Shown here piece after piece: positions 1 to 11,696 of a stretch of 64,000 nucleotides of DNA; the stretch's first letter is position 1, and each line of letters opens with the position of its first letter. The translations under genes and the position numbers were made by a program. The notes under the pieces are model-generated. The model had not been told where the DNA came from. It worked only from the letters and a program-made list of their open reading frames with translations, and ran no database searches. Source of the DNA: Acarospora socialis (Eukaryota; Ascomycota; Lecanoromycetes; Acarosporales; Acarosporaceae); contig JAMYGW020000003.1 of assembly GCA_025617375.2 (NCBI GenBank), positions 186,001-250,000 on the forward strand, read 5' to 3'.

Positions 1-855
1 ACCCAGCGTGGCCCATATCCAGCACAGGCATCTGCGTCACGACATTCTCAAGCATCAGGCCCTTACCAACCCCAGCAACCTTACTCAGCACGGCCGACCT
101 CATCCTCCTCTCACTATTCAGGGTCCAGTACGACACAGAGGTACCCTTCTCAGCGATCAAATTCGGCGACTTCTCCGCACCTCGCATACTCTCAGCAACA
201 CTATGGCCAATCGACGCCCCAACCTTCTCAGGCCAGCCAATATGGGCAAAGTGCGAGTCGTCAATACTTCCAACAGAGCTCAACCCCGAGCAACCACAGT
301 TACCATCAGAAATACTCCACTCAGCAGCCACCCGCCCCCCAGGCGCCAATGCAGGGTCAGCCATACCAGCAACGACCGAGCCAACCAGGCTATCAGCAGC
401 GTGCACAAGACTCAATCGCATACAACGCGTCTGTCGCTGCCGCTCGGAGCGCCTCACCCCAAAAGGCACAGGCTTACACACCACAGCAGCAACGGCAATC
501 ATTCTCGACACCCAGCCAAGCACCAGCCTCGAATCTTCCGCGGCAGCAGTACTTTCAGCAAACGAGTCAAAGTACACCATACGGCTCTAACCTCGCGAAT
601 TCCACCTCTGTCAACGGCTCCGCTGTCGGTGCGACTGGCTTTCACACGCATCTGAGTGCCGAGCAGCAGGCCATCATGATGGACCGACAGAAGGCACAGC
701 TAGCGCAGCAGAACCAAGCTGGTCTCAGCACCAGCAGGCAGAGCTCCGGCACGCCGCAGCCGGCGCCCAACGTGCAGTATCCTGGGCAGAGGAACGGAGT
801 CCATGTTGCACAACAAAACGGGACGGCTTTGGCTGGAGGTAGTGGCGCGCCGTAG
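1..855 (+). CDS. C-terminal part of a Gln/Ser/Pro-rich protein (5' end outside window)
   Basis: Frame 1 is open from the first base to the TAG at 853-855, giving 284 residues with no start needed, so the gene begins left of the window. The visible part is low complexity: Gln, Ser, Pro, Tyr and Ala dominate, with many short Gln runs and SxPQ patterns. The only less biased stretch is near the end (HTHLSAEQQAIMMDRQKAQLAQ), which looks like a short amphipathic helix. No catalytic or DNA-binding domain is visible. Such tails are common in fungal transcription co-regulators and chromatin proteins, so a nuclear regulatory role is a guess from composition only. Overlapping ORFs in other frames are products of the same biased sequence. 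The gene converges on GGA across 1.2 kb. Confidence 0.7.
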   Translation, partial: TQRGPYPAQASASRHSQASGPYQPQQPYSARPTSSSSHYSGSSTTQRYPSQRSNSATSPHLAYSQQHYGQSTPQPSQASQYGQSASRQYFQQSSTPSNHSYHQKYSTQQPPAPQAPMQGQPYQQRPSQPGYQQRAQDSIAYNASVAAARSASPQKAQAYTPQQQRQSFSTPSQAPASNLPRQQYFQQTSQSTPYGSNLANSTSVNGSAVGATGFHTHLSAEQQAIMMDRQKAQLAQQNQAGLSTSRQSSGTPQPAPNVQYPGQRNGVHVAQQNGTALAGGSGAP

Positions 856-2035
856 ACGAAGCAGGAGGGTTCTGTCTACTCTCTTGAGACCTGAAAGGTC
901 TATGACCCACGTCTCGGCGCACATCTTTGTTTTCCGTTCATTTCCCTGGTTATTAAAGGCTTTACACCCCCAGAACCCAGCGATGGCTTTCCGCTGCGGA
1001 TGGACATTCTTCACCGGTTCGGATGTGCATTTTATCAGAACGGGTGGTCTAAATCGGTTTCTCCCCCAACAAGCGCGAATTGTTTAGAATTAGGTCTCAC
1101 AAGGTGTACTATACCAATGAAAGGCATAACAGACGCACTGATTTAGGCCATACCCGGAAAAAGTTCATACTTCTGAGTAGACGATATCCTCGAAACAATT
1201 GCGAACACTTTACCTCACCTTACCTACCGTACCCACTCAACGGCTAGTGCCCAGATAGAGCAGCTCACCGACCAATCTCAAGTACAACCCATACCGAGCC
1301 CAACAACAGCAACTACACTCCTTGCCATAGCATCCTTCAGGTGATTCACCACAACTACTTACCTGTACAGTGCCCAAATAGACCTAAACGCAAAACCCAA
1401 CCACTGTGAGAAATCCAAATTCTCAACTCCATCCACAGCCCTGTACATCCCTCCCATCGCCGTCGTGGTCACTAGATTACGAGACGGGGACACAACGGGG
1501 GAGACGTGGGCACGTCGGCTGCGATGTAAGGCCTGTGGCCCCAACGAAGAGGTGGAGGGGGTTGGGTAGGGTAGTGGGAGTTGGGGAGGGGAGACGTTGA
1601 GGAGATGTTAAGGCTTGGCTGAGGGAGGGGTGCGTGTTGGTCGATGTTGTGAAGCCGATGACTGGGCGAGGTGGAAGGGAAGGAGGTTCTGGGTTTGACC
1701 GCGCCTCCTTCGTCATGGGATTCAGTGCGGGGCTGTTGAGGCAAGAGTAGGCAACTGGCGGGGCCAGGGGAGAATCAGGCCGGTTGTGCATTTGGTGGTG
1801 CCGCTTGGGGAGGAGGGGTGGAAGGTTTTCGAGAAGTCGGCGAAGGGTCGCTGAGGGGCCGGGCTCATACTGCATGTCCACAACTGAGCAGAATAGTCTA
1901 AATAGTGAGGGATCGAGAAGGTTGAGATTTCGGAACCGATAGGCTCGGTTCTCAAAAACGCCTCGCTGGCTTACAGCGACCTGGCCTGACCTGTGCCAAG
2001 TTCCACGGATAAACTGTCTTCAAGAAAACTGTATA
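856..2035. other. Intergenic, convergent 3' regions
   Basis: This spacer lies between the tail-to-tail Gln-rich gene and GGA. Several open frames occur in a Pro/Ser-coding low-complexity stretch at 1470-1880, but they show no domain and no coherent intron pattern. I see no supported gene. Confidence 0.6.
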
Positions 2036-4471
2036 TCATGCAATGCCCAAACCCACAATTTCACCCTGCTCTTCCTGCGTCGCCGCCCCTCCGACTTTAT
2101 AAGACACCTTCCAGCGCATCTTGACCGTGTTGCCCTTTCCTCTTTCGACGCCGTTTAACCGTATCGGCTGCGTGATGCCGTTCCGCTGATGTGGTTGCAG
2201 ACTTCGACCGGACTGGGGCGTTAGTTGTAGGGAGTAGGTCTGCGCCTGTGTCAGTGGCTCGACTCTGACCAGTGAGCGAATTAGCGAGAAGGAGGCAGCT
2301 AACCTTTGGGACGGCGATCTGGAAGGTAAATTCAGTTATTGGCTGGGCGGTGTTGTTTGATGACCGAACGACCATCGTGATGCTTGTGTCGTCACCTGCC
2401 GGTCTGGAAACGGCGAACACGACGTTGACGGCCGTGTTAGTGACCATTACTTCGTTTACAGGCGGGAGGTTAGATTGGTCTGGTAATGATGATGCAAACG
2501 TCCATTCCTCCTCGGTATTCGTACCATTGTTCTGCTGAGAGGCCTGGGACGACTGATGTTGTTGGGGTTGGGGGTTAGTTGGTTGACCAAAGTCGAAAAG
2601 TGATGGTGACGCTGAAGATACCCGATTGCTACTTTGCTGCTGGTACTCAAAGGGTGAGGGCTGTCGTGGGGTTGGGTTAGATAGGATGGCAAAAGGATCA
2701 GCTGATGGTGGTGGTCTACTCGTCGTCTGTTGTTGCTTTCCAACTGTCGGAACAGGTGTGACAGACTGTGAGGATGGCTGTGAGCTGGCCAACGAAGCGA
2801 AAGGATCGTAGTTCGCCATAGAGGACTGCGTTGTCTGCTGGGGTTGAGGAGATATACTAGATCTTGGCAGCTGTGCTGTACTATTTGGTGAGGCTGATGA
2901 TAACGATGAGGGCCCGGTTATATCTGAGGTCCTTGTTAGTTTCCTAGACAGTGGCGATCTGGACAGGACACACTTGAGGTGGCGCCGAAGCCAAGCGCGA
3001 TACCTCCTCCCTGCCCGTACTGGTCGCCTTGAATGGAAAGTCCAAGAAGATCGTCCTCCAGTGAGTCCTGTTTTGACTTTGTTGAAGAATCACCGAGACC
3101 GTTCGCACTAGGCTCCGCGTCTCCGCCAAGGTCAATCAATGACAGTTCGTTGTCGGCACTTTTAGTCACACCTGTGGAAGTACCCAAGGTGCCTTTCGGT
3201 ATCTTTGAAGCTGCATCAAGGTCCCCTTTTTTCACCAGCTTGTACCTCTCAATAGTCCGATGTATGCTGTCATTTATCTCAAGTAACTTCGCGACAGCTT
3301 CCGAATCATCAGACTCTTCCTCGCACATTCTCTGAATTTTGGGCTGAGCGCTTTGGAGAGAGCTCGCGAGCTCCTGTCTGAAGTTTCAGTTCCACCCAAT
3401 ACTCGAGTTGACTGAACATAACTCACCTCGAAAACGTCACCCTCGGCTATTCTATCGCCCTGTTTGAATTCTTGCAGCCTTTCTTCGAGCAGTCTAGCTT
3501 TCTGCTGAATTTTACCCACTTCCTCCGCTGCTTTGGCTCTGTAATCTGTTTTGTGCTTGGTATCATATCCAGCCATCACTTTCATGAGTCTATTTGCCTC
3601 TTGAAGGTCCTCCGGGCTGCCTCGTCGGATCAGCTCTTGCAGCTTTGCTGACTGCGCCGCCCTCTCCTCCTCTTCCATCTCCTCTGCCGATTTGAGGTTC
3701 TGTGTCTTATTCAGCGGTTTGTCGTATTGACCATTAAGGGCCATTTACCGACGACGTACATCACTCGGATTCAGAACGGCCGCATCCTCCCGCCTAACTT
3801 CCGGAAACATATAACCCTTGTAAAGCAGCAAACGGTGCATGTCCCTTATGAACCCCAAGTCTTCTTTATATTTCGAAGTTTGACATATTGTCTGTCGCCA
3901 CTCCTCCAATGCTTCTAATATCTTATGCTGTACTCGCGACGGACGGATCGGAGGTCGTTCCGGAAAACGACGGACAAGCTCATTGAGAAACTCTTTGGTG
4001 CTGATCTGTAGATGGAAAGGGTAGCCGCAGTTTTTCACACAAATATCCAGAAGCTGCCAGCGTATAAGGTCAACGTCGTTTCCGCGACCAGGCAGAAGCA
4101 AAGCGTACCGTAAGCGCTAGTAAGGAAACATTGGGATTCCGGTGGTTGATCAGGTTGACAATGGCAACTGCTGCTTCTCGCGGGCTTTCCCAAGCATCAG
4201 CTACTCGGTTCCAGTTACAAGCCTAGGGTTGCATACGCATTGCCCTTTTTGGAATTGATCAAGTCCGCAATCTCGAGATCGAGAGCTAGATTGGGCTCGA
4301 AGTTCTGGGGATCGCATGCGCTTTCTACATTGCAGTCCGGATTAGCCTAAGGCCTGTCTGGGAAGCCTGTCCCCAACACTCACGGATATACCGCTGTAAC
4401 GTAGATGGACCTGGATCCCCCATTGCTCCGAAGCGGTCCCTGGCGGCCATGCGCGCTGATGCAGCCTCCAT
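2036..4471 (-). CDS. GGA: GGA-type ADP-ribosylation-factor-binding clathrin adaptor (VHS-GAT-GAE)
   Basis: GGAs sort cargo at the trans-Golgi network: VHS binds cargo tails, GAT binds Arf-GTP and ubiquitin, the ear binds accessory proteins. Eight exons fit: 4471-4384, 4324-4237, 4184-4109, 4053-3760, 3699-3427, 3373-2974, 2923-2304, 2245-2036, giving 682 residues, all junctions in phase. The VHS domain (about 20-165) contains NFEPNLALDLEIADLINSKK and LLDICVKNCGYPFHLQI. The GAT helices (about 200-330) include RLMKVMAGYDTKHKTDYRAK and an IxRTIERYKL helix. An acidic DSLEDDLLGL clathrin-box-like hinge and DPF motifs follow. The gamma-adaptin ear (about 565-682) has FQIAVPK and then a Gln/Ser/Gly core to the end. 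ATGs at 4450 and 4426 are alternative starts. It is head to head with TSR3. Yeast has GGA1/GGA2; one copy is seen here. Confidence 0.93.
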
Positions 4472-4806
4472 GTCGGTGGCCTCAGTTCCACGCGACCCTG
4501 TGCCAAGCTGTGTCTTATTTCAGAAAAAGTAGCGGATAGGGGCAACGATATCACAAGAACGTCCCGCATGCAATTGTCGAGAGCTGTTTATAGGACAGTC
4601 ACCGTATATGCGGATGAGTAGTGGATCGAGGCCCCTGCAAGTGGCATCAGTTCGGTCCGGCGAATGATCCGCTAGCGACATCATCAGCTTTAGGGTAATT
4701 CCCAGTCTCCATTTCAAGTGACCTCACCAGTTCTTGAGTTGTTCTATTCTACAACCAGCACTGTCACTTACACAATATCTAGTACGTCCAAAGACACCAC
4801 TCAGAA
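4472..4806. promoter_or_regulatory. Shared divergent promoter of GGA and TSR3
   Basis: A 335-bp spacer separates the start codons of two outward-facing housekeeping genes, so both promoters must lie here or overlap the 5' UTRs. I see no clear TATA box or named operator. Confidence 0.5.
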
Positions 4807-6048
4807 ATGGTCCGCCACAAGAAAGACAACTTCTCATCTAAAAGCAAACGATATACCAACAGCCCCCGCCACACCCGCCCACCCCGCGATGGCGACGAGG
4901 ATACTCGCCCCTCCCGTCCTCCCTTCAAAGCGGCATGCTGGGACCTCGAGCATTGCGATCCGAAGCGATGCTCGGGGAAACGACTCATGCACTTCGGACT
5001 GATGCGCGAACTGCCGATTGGCCAAAAGTTCGCGGGCGTAGTCATCTCGTAGGTCGGTTCCAACGGCCGCTGATGGGACTCGAACTCACGGTGACGGGCG
5101 AGCAGACCCAATGCCAAGCGTACAATCTCTCCGGCAGACAGGGAGCTTCTAGAACAGCACGGCGCGGCGGTCGTGGAATGTTCGTGGGTGCGGGTCAAGG
5201 AAGTCCCGTGGTCGAAGATCGGGGGGAAATGTGAGAGGTTACGTCAGTACTCCTACCCGTGAATCCGAATGGAGGGCAGCTTATAAGTGCCAGTGCCGTA
5301 TCTGGTTGCGGCGAACTCGGTCAACTATGGCCGACCGTGGCGGCTGAACTGCGTGGAGGCCCTGGCCGCTTGTTTCTACATCTGCGGACACTCAGACTGG
5401 GCGACGGAGGTTCTGGCGCACTTTTCGTACGGCGAGGCATTTTTGGAGATCAACTCGCAACTTCTGAAGCGGTATGCGGCATGTACGAGCGAGGATGAGG
5501 TCAAGAAAGCAGAGGAAGTGTGGCTGGAGAAGATTGAGCGAGAGTACGCGGACAGTAGAGCGGGTGGAGACGCGGCGAATAATGGAGATGACTGGAAGGG
5601 GGGCAACATGAACAGACGGCCGGTCGTCGATTCAGACGATGAGAGCGATGAGGACGGCGAAGAAAATGAGGATGGTGAGGATGATGAGGAGGAAGATGGC
5701 GGAGTGGGCGTTGAGAAGGATCCATTGGATATCTCCGACGATTCGGATGACGAAGAAGAGATGGCGGAACTGCGCCGGAAGGTCCTTCAATCAAAGCCTT
5801 TTACGAACCCGACCGACACTGGCCAGAAACGGCCTCCGGAGAAGATATCTCGGCCTGATGCCTTGCCGGTGGACTCGGATGCTGAGCCCGACTCGGACAA
5901 TGGTGAAGATGACGCTTTCGACGACATCACCAACGCCACACCGGTAACAGACCGTACTGGGATACAGGCGAAGGAGAGGTTGAAAGGACAAGAGAATGTC
6001 AGTGCGGTGTTTTCGAGAACTGTTGTTGGTGCTCCGAGGAAGTGGTAG
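4807..6048 (+). CDS. TSR3: Tsr3, 18S rRNA aminocarboxypropyltransferase
   Basis: Tsr3 transfers the 3-amino-3-carboxypropyl group from S-adenosylmethionine to the hypermodified 18S rRNA pseudouridine in the last cytoplasmic steps of 40S maturation. Exons 4807-5048, 5106-5242 and 5294-6048 give 377 residues. The N-terminal RLI-like part has CWDLEHCDPKRCSGKRLMHF and an IGQKFAGVVISPNAK turn. Next come SPADRELLEQHGAAVVECSW and LPYLVAANSVNYGRPWRLNC, the SAM-binding core, then a helix ending near residue 215. The last 150 residues are a highly acidic Asp/Glu tail (DSDDESDEDGEENEDG), usual for fungal Tsr3 and unlikely to be catalytic. The second intron uses donor GTCAGT, chosen because it alone restores ERLLPYLVAANS. 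The start MVRHKKDNF fits the family. Confidence 0.95.
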
Positions 6049-6185
6049 TTTAACAACATCGTCATCACCACCATGACATGCATTCAGTACGATGAGAACC
6101 GGTACACTCTAGCACAGCACCTAGTGGCGTTGTGCTGCAGCACTTGCGCGTAATTAGAAGTCCCTTTGCTGTACATGTGTCGATT

Positions 6186-7249
6186 CTAAAACTTCTCCTG
6201 TGCCGGTCTATGCATACTCTCAGTCAACCTGCCCTTAATAACACCATTAGCCGGGTTATGCTCACCTCATGTCCAACTCATGCGTCCACAACTCCGGTCC
6301 CTGGTTCGCCAACCACAGATAAGTCTACACAGACAGCCCACATCAGTACCTCCTCTCAACCATCCTCCACCCATTCCCCAATGGAAAGACAACTCACCTT
6401 CCCCACCGCATCCGCACTCATCTTCTTCCCCACCCTCTGATCCTCCCCTTCTGCATCCTCAATCCCCCCATTCGCAATCGTATGCACGACATGCACGCCC
6501 TTGGCACTAAACTCCCTCGCCAGACTCTGCGCCAACATCCTGACCCCCGCCCTACCAGCCCCATACGCCGCAAACTCGGCATTGGTCCTCAACGCGCCCA
6601 ACGTACCCGTGAAGATCAACGTGCCCTTCTTCTCGCCGCCCGTCTCTGACAGCGGCTCGTCGCCATGATGGTCGAAGAAGAGCTTCAGCGCCTCCTGCGC
6701 GAACGCGAAGGCGCCGCCGACGTACGTGTCCAGACTGCGGGTGAAGTCGTCGTAGGTCTCGGTCAGGAAGGGTTTCTTGGCGGAGTGCTTGATGCTGTAG
6801 ATGGCGAGGGAGAGCTTGAGGGCGCGGAAGGAGGGGTGCGTGCGGATGGCGGCGAAGGTGTCGGCCAGCGAGGAGGGCGAGGTGTCGGTGGGGAAGGTCT
6901 CGATGACGGAGTCGGGCGACGCGGTCTGGAGCGCGTGCGAGATTTGCTGCAAGGATTCGGGCCGTCGGGCGAGGAGGGCGATGGCGAGGTTGCCGTGTGA
7001 GGGGTGCGAGAGGATGCGCGCTATGCCGATGCCCTGTGGTGCGGTTGGGTCGATTGTTAGCGTCTCTTTTGAGGGATGGATCTGGGGCTCGTTTCAACGC
7101 GGCTGCGTCGAAGTGTCTTGGGGAGCTCAAGGTGGTTCAGTTGGCTGCACAAGTGTCTGGCCCGATGAGGCCTTGTCATGAAAAGTTGGTCCAGGGCATA
7201 CCGTATTGGGGCCCGCCCCAATGATAATAGCTAGACCCGAAGGAGGCAT
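6186..7249 (-). CDS. Short-chain dehydrogenase-like NAD(P)-binding protein with altered active site
   Basis: Four exons (7249-7202, 7033-6398, 6324-6266, 6207-6186) give 254 residues, the usual SDR length. The start MPPSGLAIIIGAG leads into a Rossmann glycine motif GAGPNTGIGIA, two residues longer than the classical GxxxGxG. GTLIFTGTLGA is the beta-5 strand, followed by FAAYGAGRAGVRMLAQSLAR. In related fungal proteins this segment carries the catalytic Lys (YxxxK or FxxxK); here position Tyr+4 is Arg, so catalysis may be changed or lost. The C-terminus LWTHELDMRPAQEKF is typical of this fungal subgroup and is only reached by splicing two small exons with good GTGAGT/GTGAGC donors. Substrate unknown. 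It converges on TSR3 with 137 bp between stops. The first intron (168 bp) is longer than its neighbours. Confidence 0.85.
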
Positions 7250-8245
7250 TTTGATGTGGATATATCACAAATACAATTAATGTCTTGCAGAACAGACTAT
7301 TATTGCAAAGGATTCATCAGTGGGTTTAGCTTGAGCGGAGAGTTGCTGATATACCATATGACATAGGGTGTGGGGCTACGGTTGACTACCTAGGTAGGTA
7401 GCCCTACCCATTGGTGGTAATTCAACACTCATACTTCTGCCCTTTCTGATATAAGGTACTAATGTAGATGATTCAGATGTTACTGTTTACTACCTATAGG
7501 TACTCTCATTAACGAGAGCTGTGCTTGCATATAAGCTGTGTTGAGTTGGTTTCGGTGTCATACCTCCGATGAGACTAGGTACTTACCGAAGGTATTGAGC
7601 AGGTACAAGTACCTAATCTATCCTTGATTGGACGGAGCTGTGCCCGGAGCGTGCTAGTTATATTAGTCAAAGATCTGTGAAGGACAAGGATCTTGAGGCA
7701 GGTGGCAACGATAATATTTGCACGTATGGATTTCTGTATCGACCAATCAAATGAAGAACGGTCCTATCCCCGGCGCATTTCGGATTCAAGCTCGATCTGG
7801 TCCGCGGAAAGAATACAAACGAGTAGAGTAGGTAGGTAAGAGTACGGTACATAAGGTCATAATTGCTACTGTACTGTACCAATGCGTTTCTGAAATCTGC
7901 ATCGGCATTTGCATCCTGCCCAGGACGCTTACCCGATGCCTCGATTTCCCGCCGCGGAGAATCCTGTCCCTTGTTTTTCTTCGCCGAGGGCTTCGCGAGA
8001 CAGTCTGTGCAGGTCGACATGGGTATAGCAAAATCCACCTCGCCTCCCCAGCCCTGCGACCCTAAAGTACCTGTATCCACTCTTACCTCTCTGATGAATC
8101 ATGGTACTTAGCGCTCGCTAGACCCTCCCACTTTGCTCTCTCGCAACTCGCGATATCAATCCCCATGAACACATCAAACTAGGCCCTAACTCTTGGTCGC
8201 GGCTCCTCAATTTTCCTTCCACTTGAGTAAGCCGAATGGCGCATT
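7250..8245. other. Intergenic, divergent promoter region with AGGTA/TACCT motifs
   Basis: About 1 kb separates the SDR (-) and the SAM-HMG regulator (+). It is rich in short GTACCT/AGGTAC-like words and holds the 12-bp palindrome CTACCTAGGTAG at 7386-7397. An ORF at 7667-8080 (-) has no recognisable content. Confidence 0.5.
7386..7397. promoter_or_regulatory. 12-bp palindrome CTACCTAGGTAG
   Basis: This is a perfect palindrome, followed by another GTAG. The identical 12-mer recurs at 26262-26273 in a different promoter region. Its function is unknown. Confidence 0.35.
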
Positions 8246-10825
8246 ATGACCGATATAACAACTGACTTTGGCCGCCTGGGCCTTCCTCAATATGTCGATC
8301 GCTTCATCGAGCATGGATTCGAGAGTTGGGAATCGTTGGAGTGCGTGACGGAGGAAGACTTCGACTTCTTGAAGGTCAAGTTGGGTCATCGAAGGATCTT
8401 ACAAAAGGAAATCGCCCGGCGTCAGGGCTATAACGGCAGAGATGGGTCGCAGCCGCAGGTGGATGGTGAGGGTTCCAGCACACGGCCCGGATATGGCGGT
8501 GATGGTGGGTCTCAGGGGCGCATGAAGAGACAGTATAGGCGCCATCCGAAACCCGACGAGAACGCACCGCGGAGGCCATATTCGGCCTATGCCATGTTCG
8601 CCAACAAAGTGCGCGAAGACCTGCAAACCGAAAATCTATTTTTTGTGGACCTGGCCAAACTCGCCGGCCAAAGGTGGCAAGCCCTTGCGTCGAGCGACAA
8701 AGACTCGTGGAATCGCAGCGCCTCAGATGCCAAAAAGGCCTATGACGCGGAACTGGCAAGGTACCGCGAGACTGATGAGTACAAGAGGTATTCGGAGTAC
8801 CTCGCCGAGTTCAAATCGAAACATCCGCGGCGTCAAACCCCAGGAAGCCCAGGAAGCCATCGAAATCCACCCTATCTGGAACGAGGGGCAGGGGCGAGCT
8901 CGTCAAGATCTTACGACTCGGTTGAGCCAGCCCTTGACGGCCTTCAACCGAAGAGGTTGCGAGACGATATCTGCCGGCAGGAGTCCTTGATTTTTGACAT
9001 TCATGAGCTGATCGGCCAAGAATCAGCGAAGAGGTCTTTTTCGACATTGGACTACGGCAACGTCCCTGCGCGAGCTGATTTTGACATCTCGAGAGCGGAC
9101 AATGTTCGTCATGTCCGTGTGATCAACCCCTTTGAAAACATCACTCTTCCGCAGGTCCAACCCTACTTGGAGAGTTTCCTGCAGAGAATCAATAGCATCG
9201 TCTACATTTTTGAACCGGCAGAATTGACCAGCCTTTTCCACCTGGTCTTCGAGGCGAGCAGGAGTCTGCCGAATCAGCTCATGAGCGAGGTTTGCTTGGT
9301 ACTGGCCTTGGGTGTCCAGATCAGTGATGAGTCCAGCGAGGATCAAATGATCATGTGGTACGAAAACGGTCGAAGATACCTGGACGATGAAAATTGGCGG
9401 AATGAGTTATGGGTCATGAGAACCATGGTCCTCATCAGTGCTTATCACACCGGAGATCGTCGAGGCACCTCGCGTCATTATCCTGGTTCGTGGAAAGCAC
9501 TCCGCTTCCGGCTCAGATGACTCAATCAAACAGACATTGCCATCAATATCGGCCAGGCGAATGGCTTTCGCCAAGGACAGGCACACTCGAAGGACAACGC
9601 GAGAATCACGTGGTTCGAAGTGTGGCAGACTGTGGAATTCCTGGATAAGTGTGAACTTTCGGTTGACTGCCTAGAGGAACTATGTATGCCTTACGATCAA
9701 GTCAGTTGGCTCGCCATACCATGGTCTTCAGGTGCACTGGAGGTGAGAGTGGACCGCCCTCGGATGTGTTCTTCCTTTGGTTGGGTTCAGCGTTTTTAGA
9801 CTAATGCTCCCTTACCAAGCTCTCTCGTATACATTCACTGATCAATGGGTGCAGAAAAGCCGCCTGTGTTCATCTAACCATGGCACGAAACGTATCACAC
9901 TAGCTGCGTTGAATCAACTATCGGCGATTGTTCGATGCATCTCCGATGGACGAACAGCCAAGCCGGTAGACGATTTTGGTGAAATTGTAGTGATACTCAA
10001 GTCGTGGGCAGCTTCTCTACCCGAGGAACTTCGATACTCGGCCCGTCGCCCAGATTCTACCCATTCACCGGTTACGTCATTCTCGATGATGTCGGAATCG
10101 CAAAAAGCTGCAGTAGTAAGTACAACTTGTATCGTACCACCCGACCTCCGTGCTGAGGCGAAGAAGCTCCATTTGCAGTCAATGCTTTTAGGCACCATCA
10201 TTCTTCTCACGTTGCCGGTGCTGCTGGAAGTGATACAAGGTCGCGCTGAAGCATCCGCCGAAAGCAAAGCGACTGCGGAGGAGGCAGCTTTCATCTGGTA
10301 AGCTTGGGCACCCCTCTCAATCAGCTCTCGAGACAACACAGTCACATCCCATCTCGATTCACGGATCCTCCGTCTGACAATGTCACAGTATCGAGGCTGC
10401 ATCTGACCTGGCCGAACTGTGCAGCGGCATGTTCAGGGCGAGATCCCTTCCCCCTCGCGCGTGGCTGCCATTGTAAGACAGCAGGGTAGAAAAGCATGTG
10501 CGCAGGCTGATGGCATCCAGGTACTTTCTGTTCAGTGCCTCTCTGGTGTCCGTCATAAGGCGTTCTCTGGCAGGAAACGTCGGAGGACGGGGAAGATAGT
10601 CGGTCGTGGCAGTCGAGCTGGTGCTGGCAACGAGCGCTGTCTGCCGTCGAAGCGGCCCTCGAGATCTTCAACTATTGCGGGACCTACAGCAAGACTTCGT
10701 TGTGGTACTGGACCGTACTGGCGCACCTTCGGCGCTGGATCAAGCACAACCATCTGGATGCGCTCCCTCTGGGTTCGCAAGACGTTGGTGCTTTCGAGGG
10801 GTTCAAGGCTACGATGTATCGTTAG
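8246..10825 (+). CDS. SAM + HMG-box + fungal transcription-factor domain regulator
   Basis: Seven exons are proposed: 8246-9485, 9534-9742, 9855-10115, 10179-10297, 10389-10472, 10521-10547, 10600-10825, giving 721 residues in phase. Residues 8-65 are a SAM domain (LGLPQYVDRFIEHGFESWES then FLKVKLGHRRILQKEI). Residues about 100-180 are an HMG box (PRRPYSAYAMFANKVREDL, WNRSASDAKKAYDAELARYR). From about 285 on it matches the 'fungal_trans' middle homology region usually found behind Zn2Cys6 clusters (VINPFENITLPQVQPYLESF, NIGQANGFRQGQAHS, NARITWFEVWQTVEFLD). No zinc cluster is present, so the HMG box presumably supplies DNA binding. It is probably a nuclear transcription regulator. Exon 3's 5' border and the 27-bp exon 6 are the least certain; the last exon is needed to keep EAALEIFNYCGTYSKTS in frame. 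Confidence 0.85.
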
Positions 10826-11696
10826 GCGGATAGAAAATCCATCCGCTCAGGGGAACATCTGCAGTCGGCTTGGCGCTAATCTCACAACCTAAAGCATCAG
10901 CTCCTCTCTTGTTCTTTCGCACAACCCTCACGCTTAGCAGACCCGCCGCCCATACAATAACACTCGGAGGCTTCAGGAGTTCAGGAATTCATTTCCATCG
11001 CATAGGGCACCATATGTCGATATGCTATCTTGTCGGTTGTCACTGTGCACATAACAACCGAAGTGCACTTGTAATGATTGCATCATGATGTCCAGGGTGG
11101 TACCTACTCTACACCGCTGGCACATTGGTTTGTATACCTAGTCCAAGGGTCTACACAAGGAATAAGTTCAAGTAGGTACGAGTACTATTAGGGCATTACT
11201 CGCAGTCTCGCCCATACTTCTGAACACTTCTCCCGAAACTGGCAGACATCTTCAAGCCCTGCTCTACCTATACCCATGGCCGAGTCAAGGTACTTTAGAG
11301 TACCCCCAAACGCTAACGATGCTTATCTAAATTAGATACGGTCGTTCTCGACCTTGGAGGGGCACTCCCCTCATTATTCTATCCTGGTGCACAAAGCAAG
11401 ATTTATGCGCGAGCCAACACCAACAATCTATTCGTTAGATGAAACAAGTTATATTTGTCTTCACCCAAGATAAACACCCATTCTCAATTGGCGATACTGA
11501 TGAAGATGATGATCAGGAGGCGTCCGCTATGCGGGTGCATGCACGATTTCGGCCACTGCCGTGTCGTGCGGTATTCCGCAACCTGCAAGGAATCGCACGA
11601 ATAGTATGATGCTGACATGTGTTCTTCCCCCGGAGGGCATCCCTCTGAAACCTGAGTAACAAGCGGCCGCAAGAGGATAGTGAATCCAACACCAAC
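10826..11696. other. Intergenic
   Basis: This 3' region of the SAM-HMG gene doubles as the promoter region of the DUF6594 gene. It contains scattered GTAGGTAC-like words near 11174-11185 and no supported gene. Confidence 0.5.

Noticed and set aside
1477-1881. 134-codon Pro/Ser-rich ORF on the minus strand
   Set aside because: Low-complexity open frame without motif or splice structure, between two convergent genes.
5075-5095. B-box-like word near a TSR3 intron
   Set aside because: It lies inside a well-supported 57-bp intron and has no tRNA fold around it.
7667-8080. 137-codon ORF on the minus strand
   Set aside because: No domain, no family resemblance, and it lies in promoter sequence of the SAM-HMG gene; composition looks non-coding.
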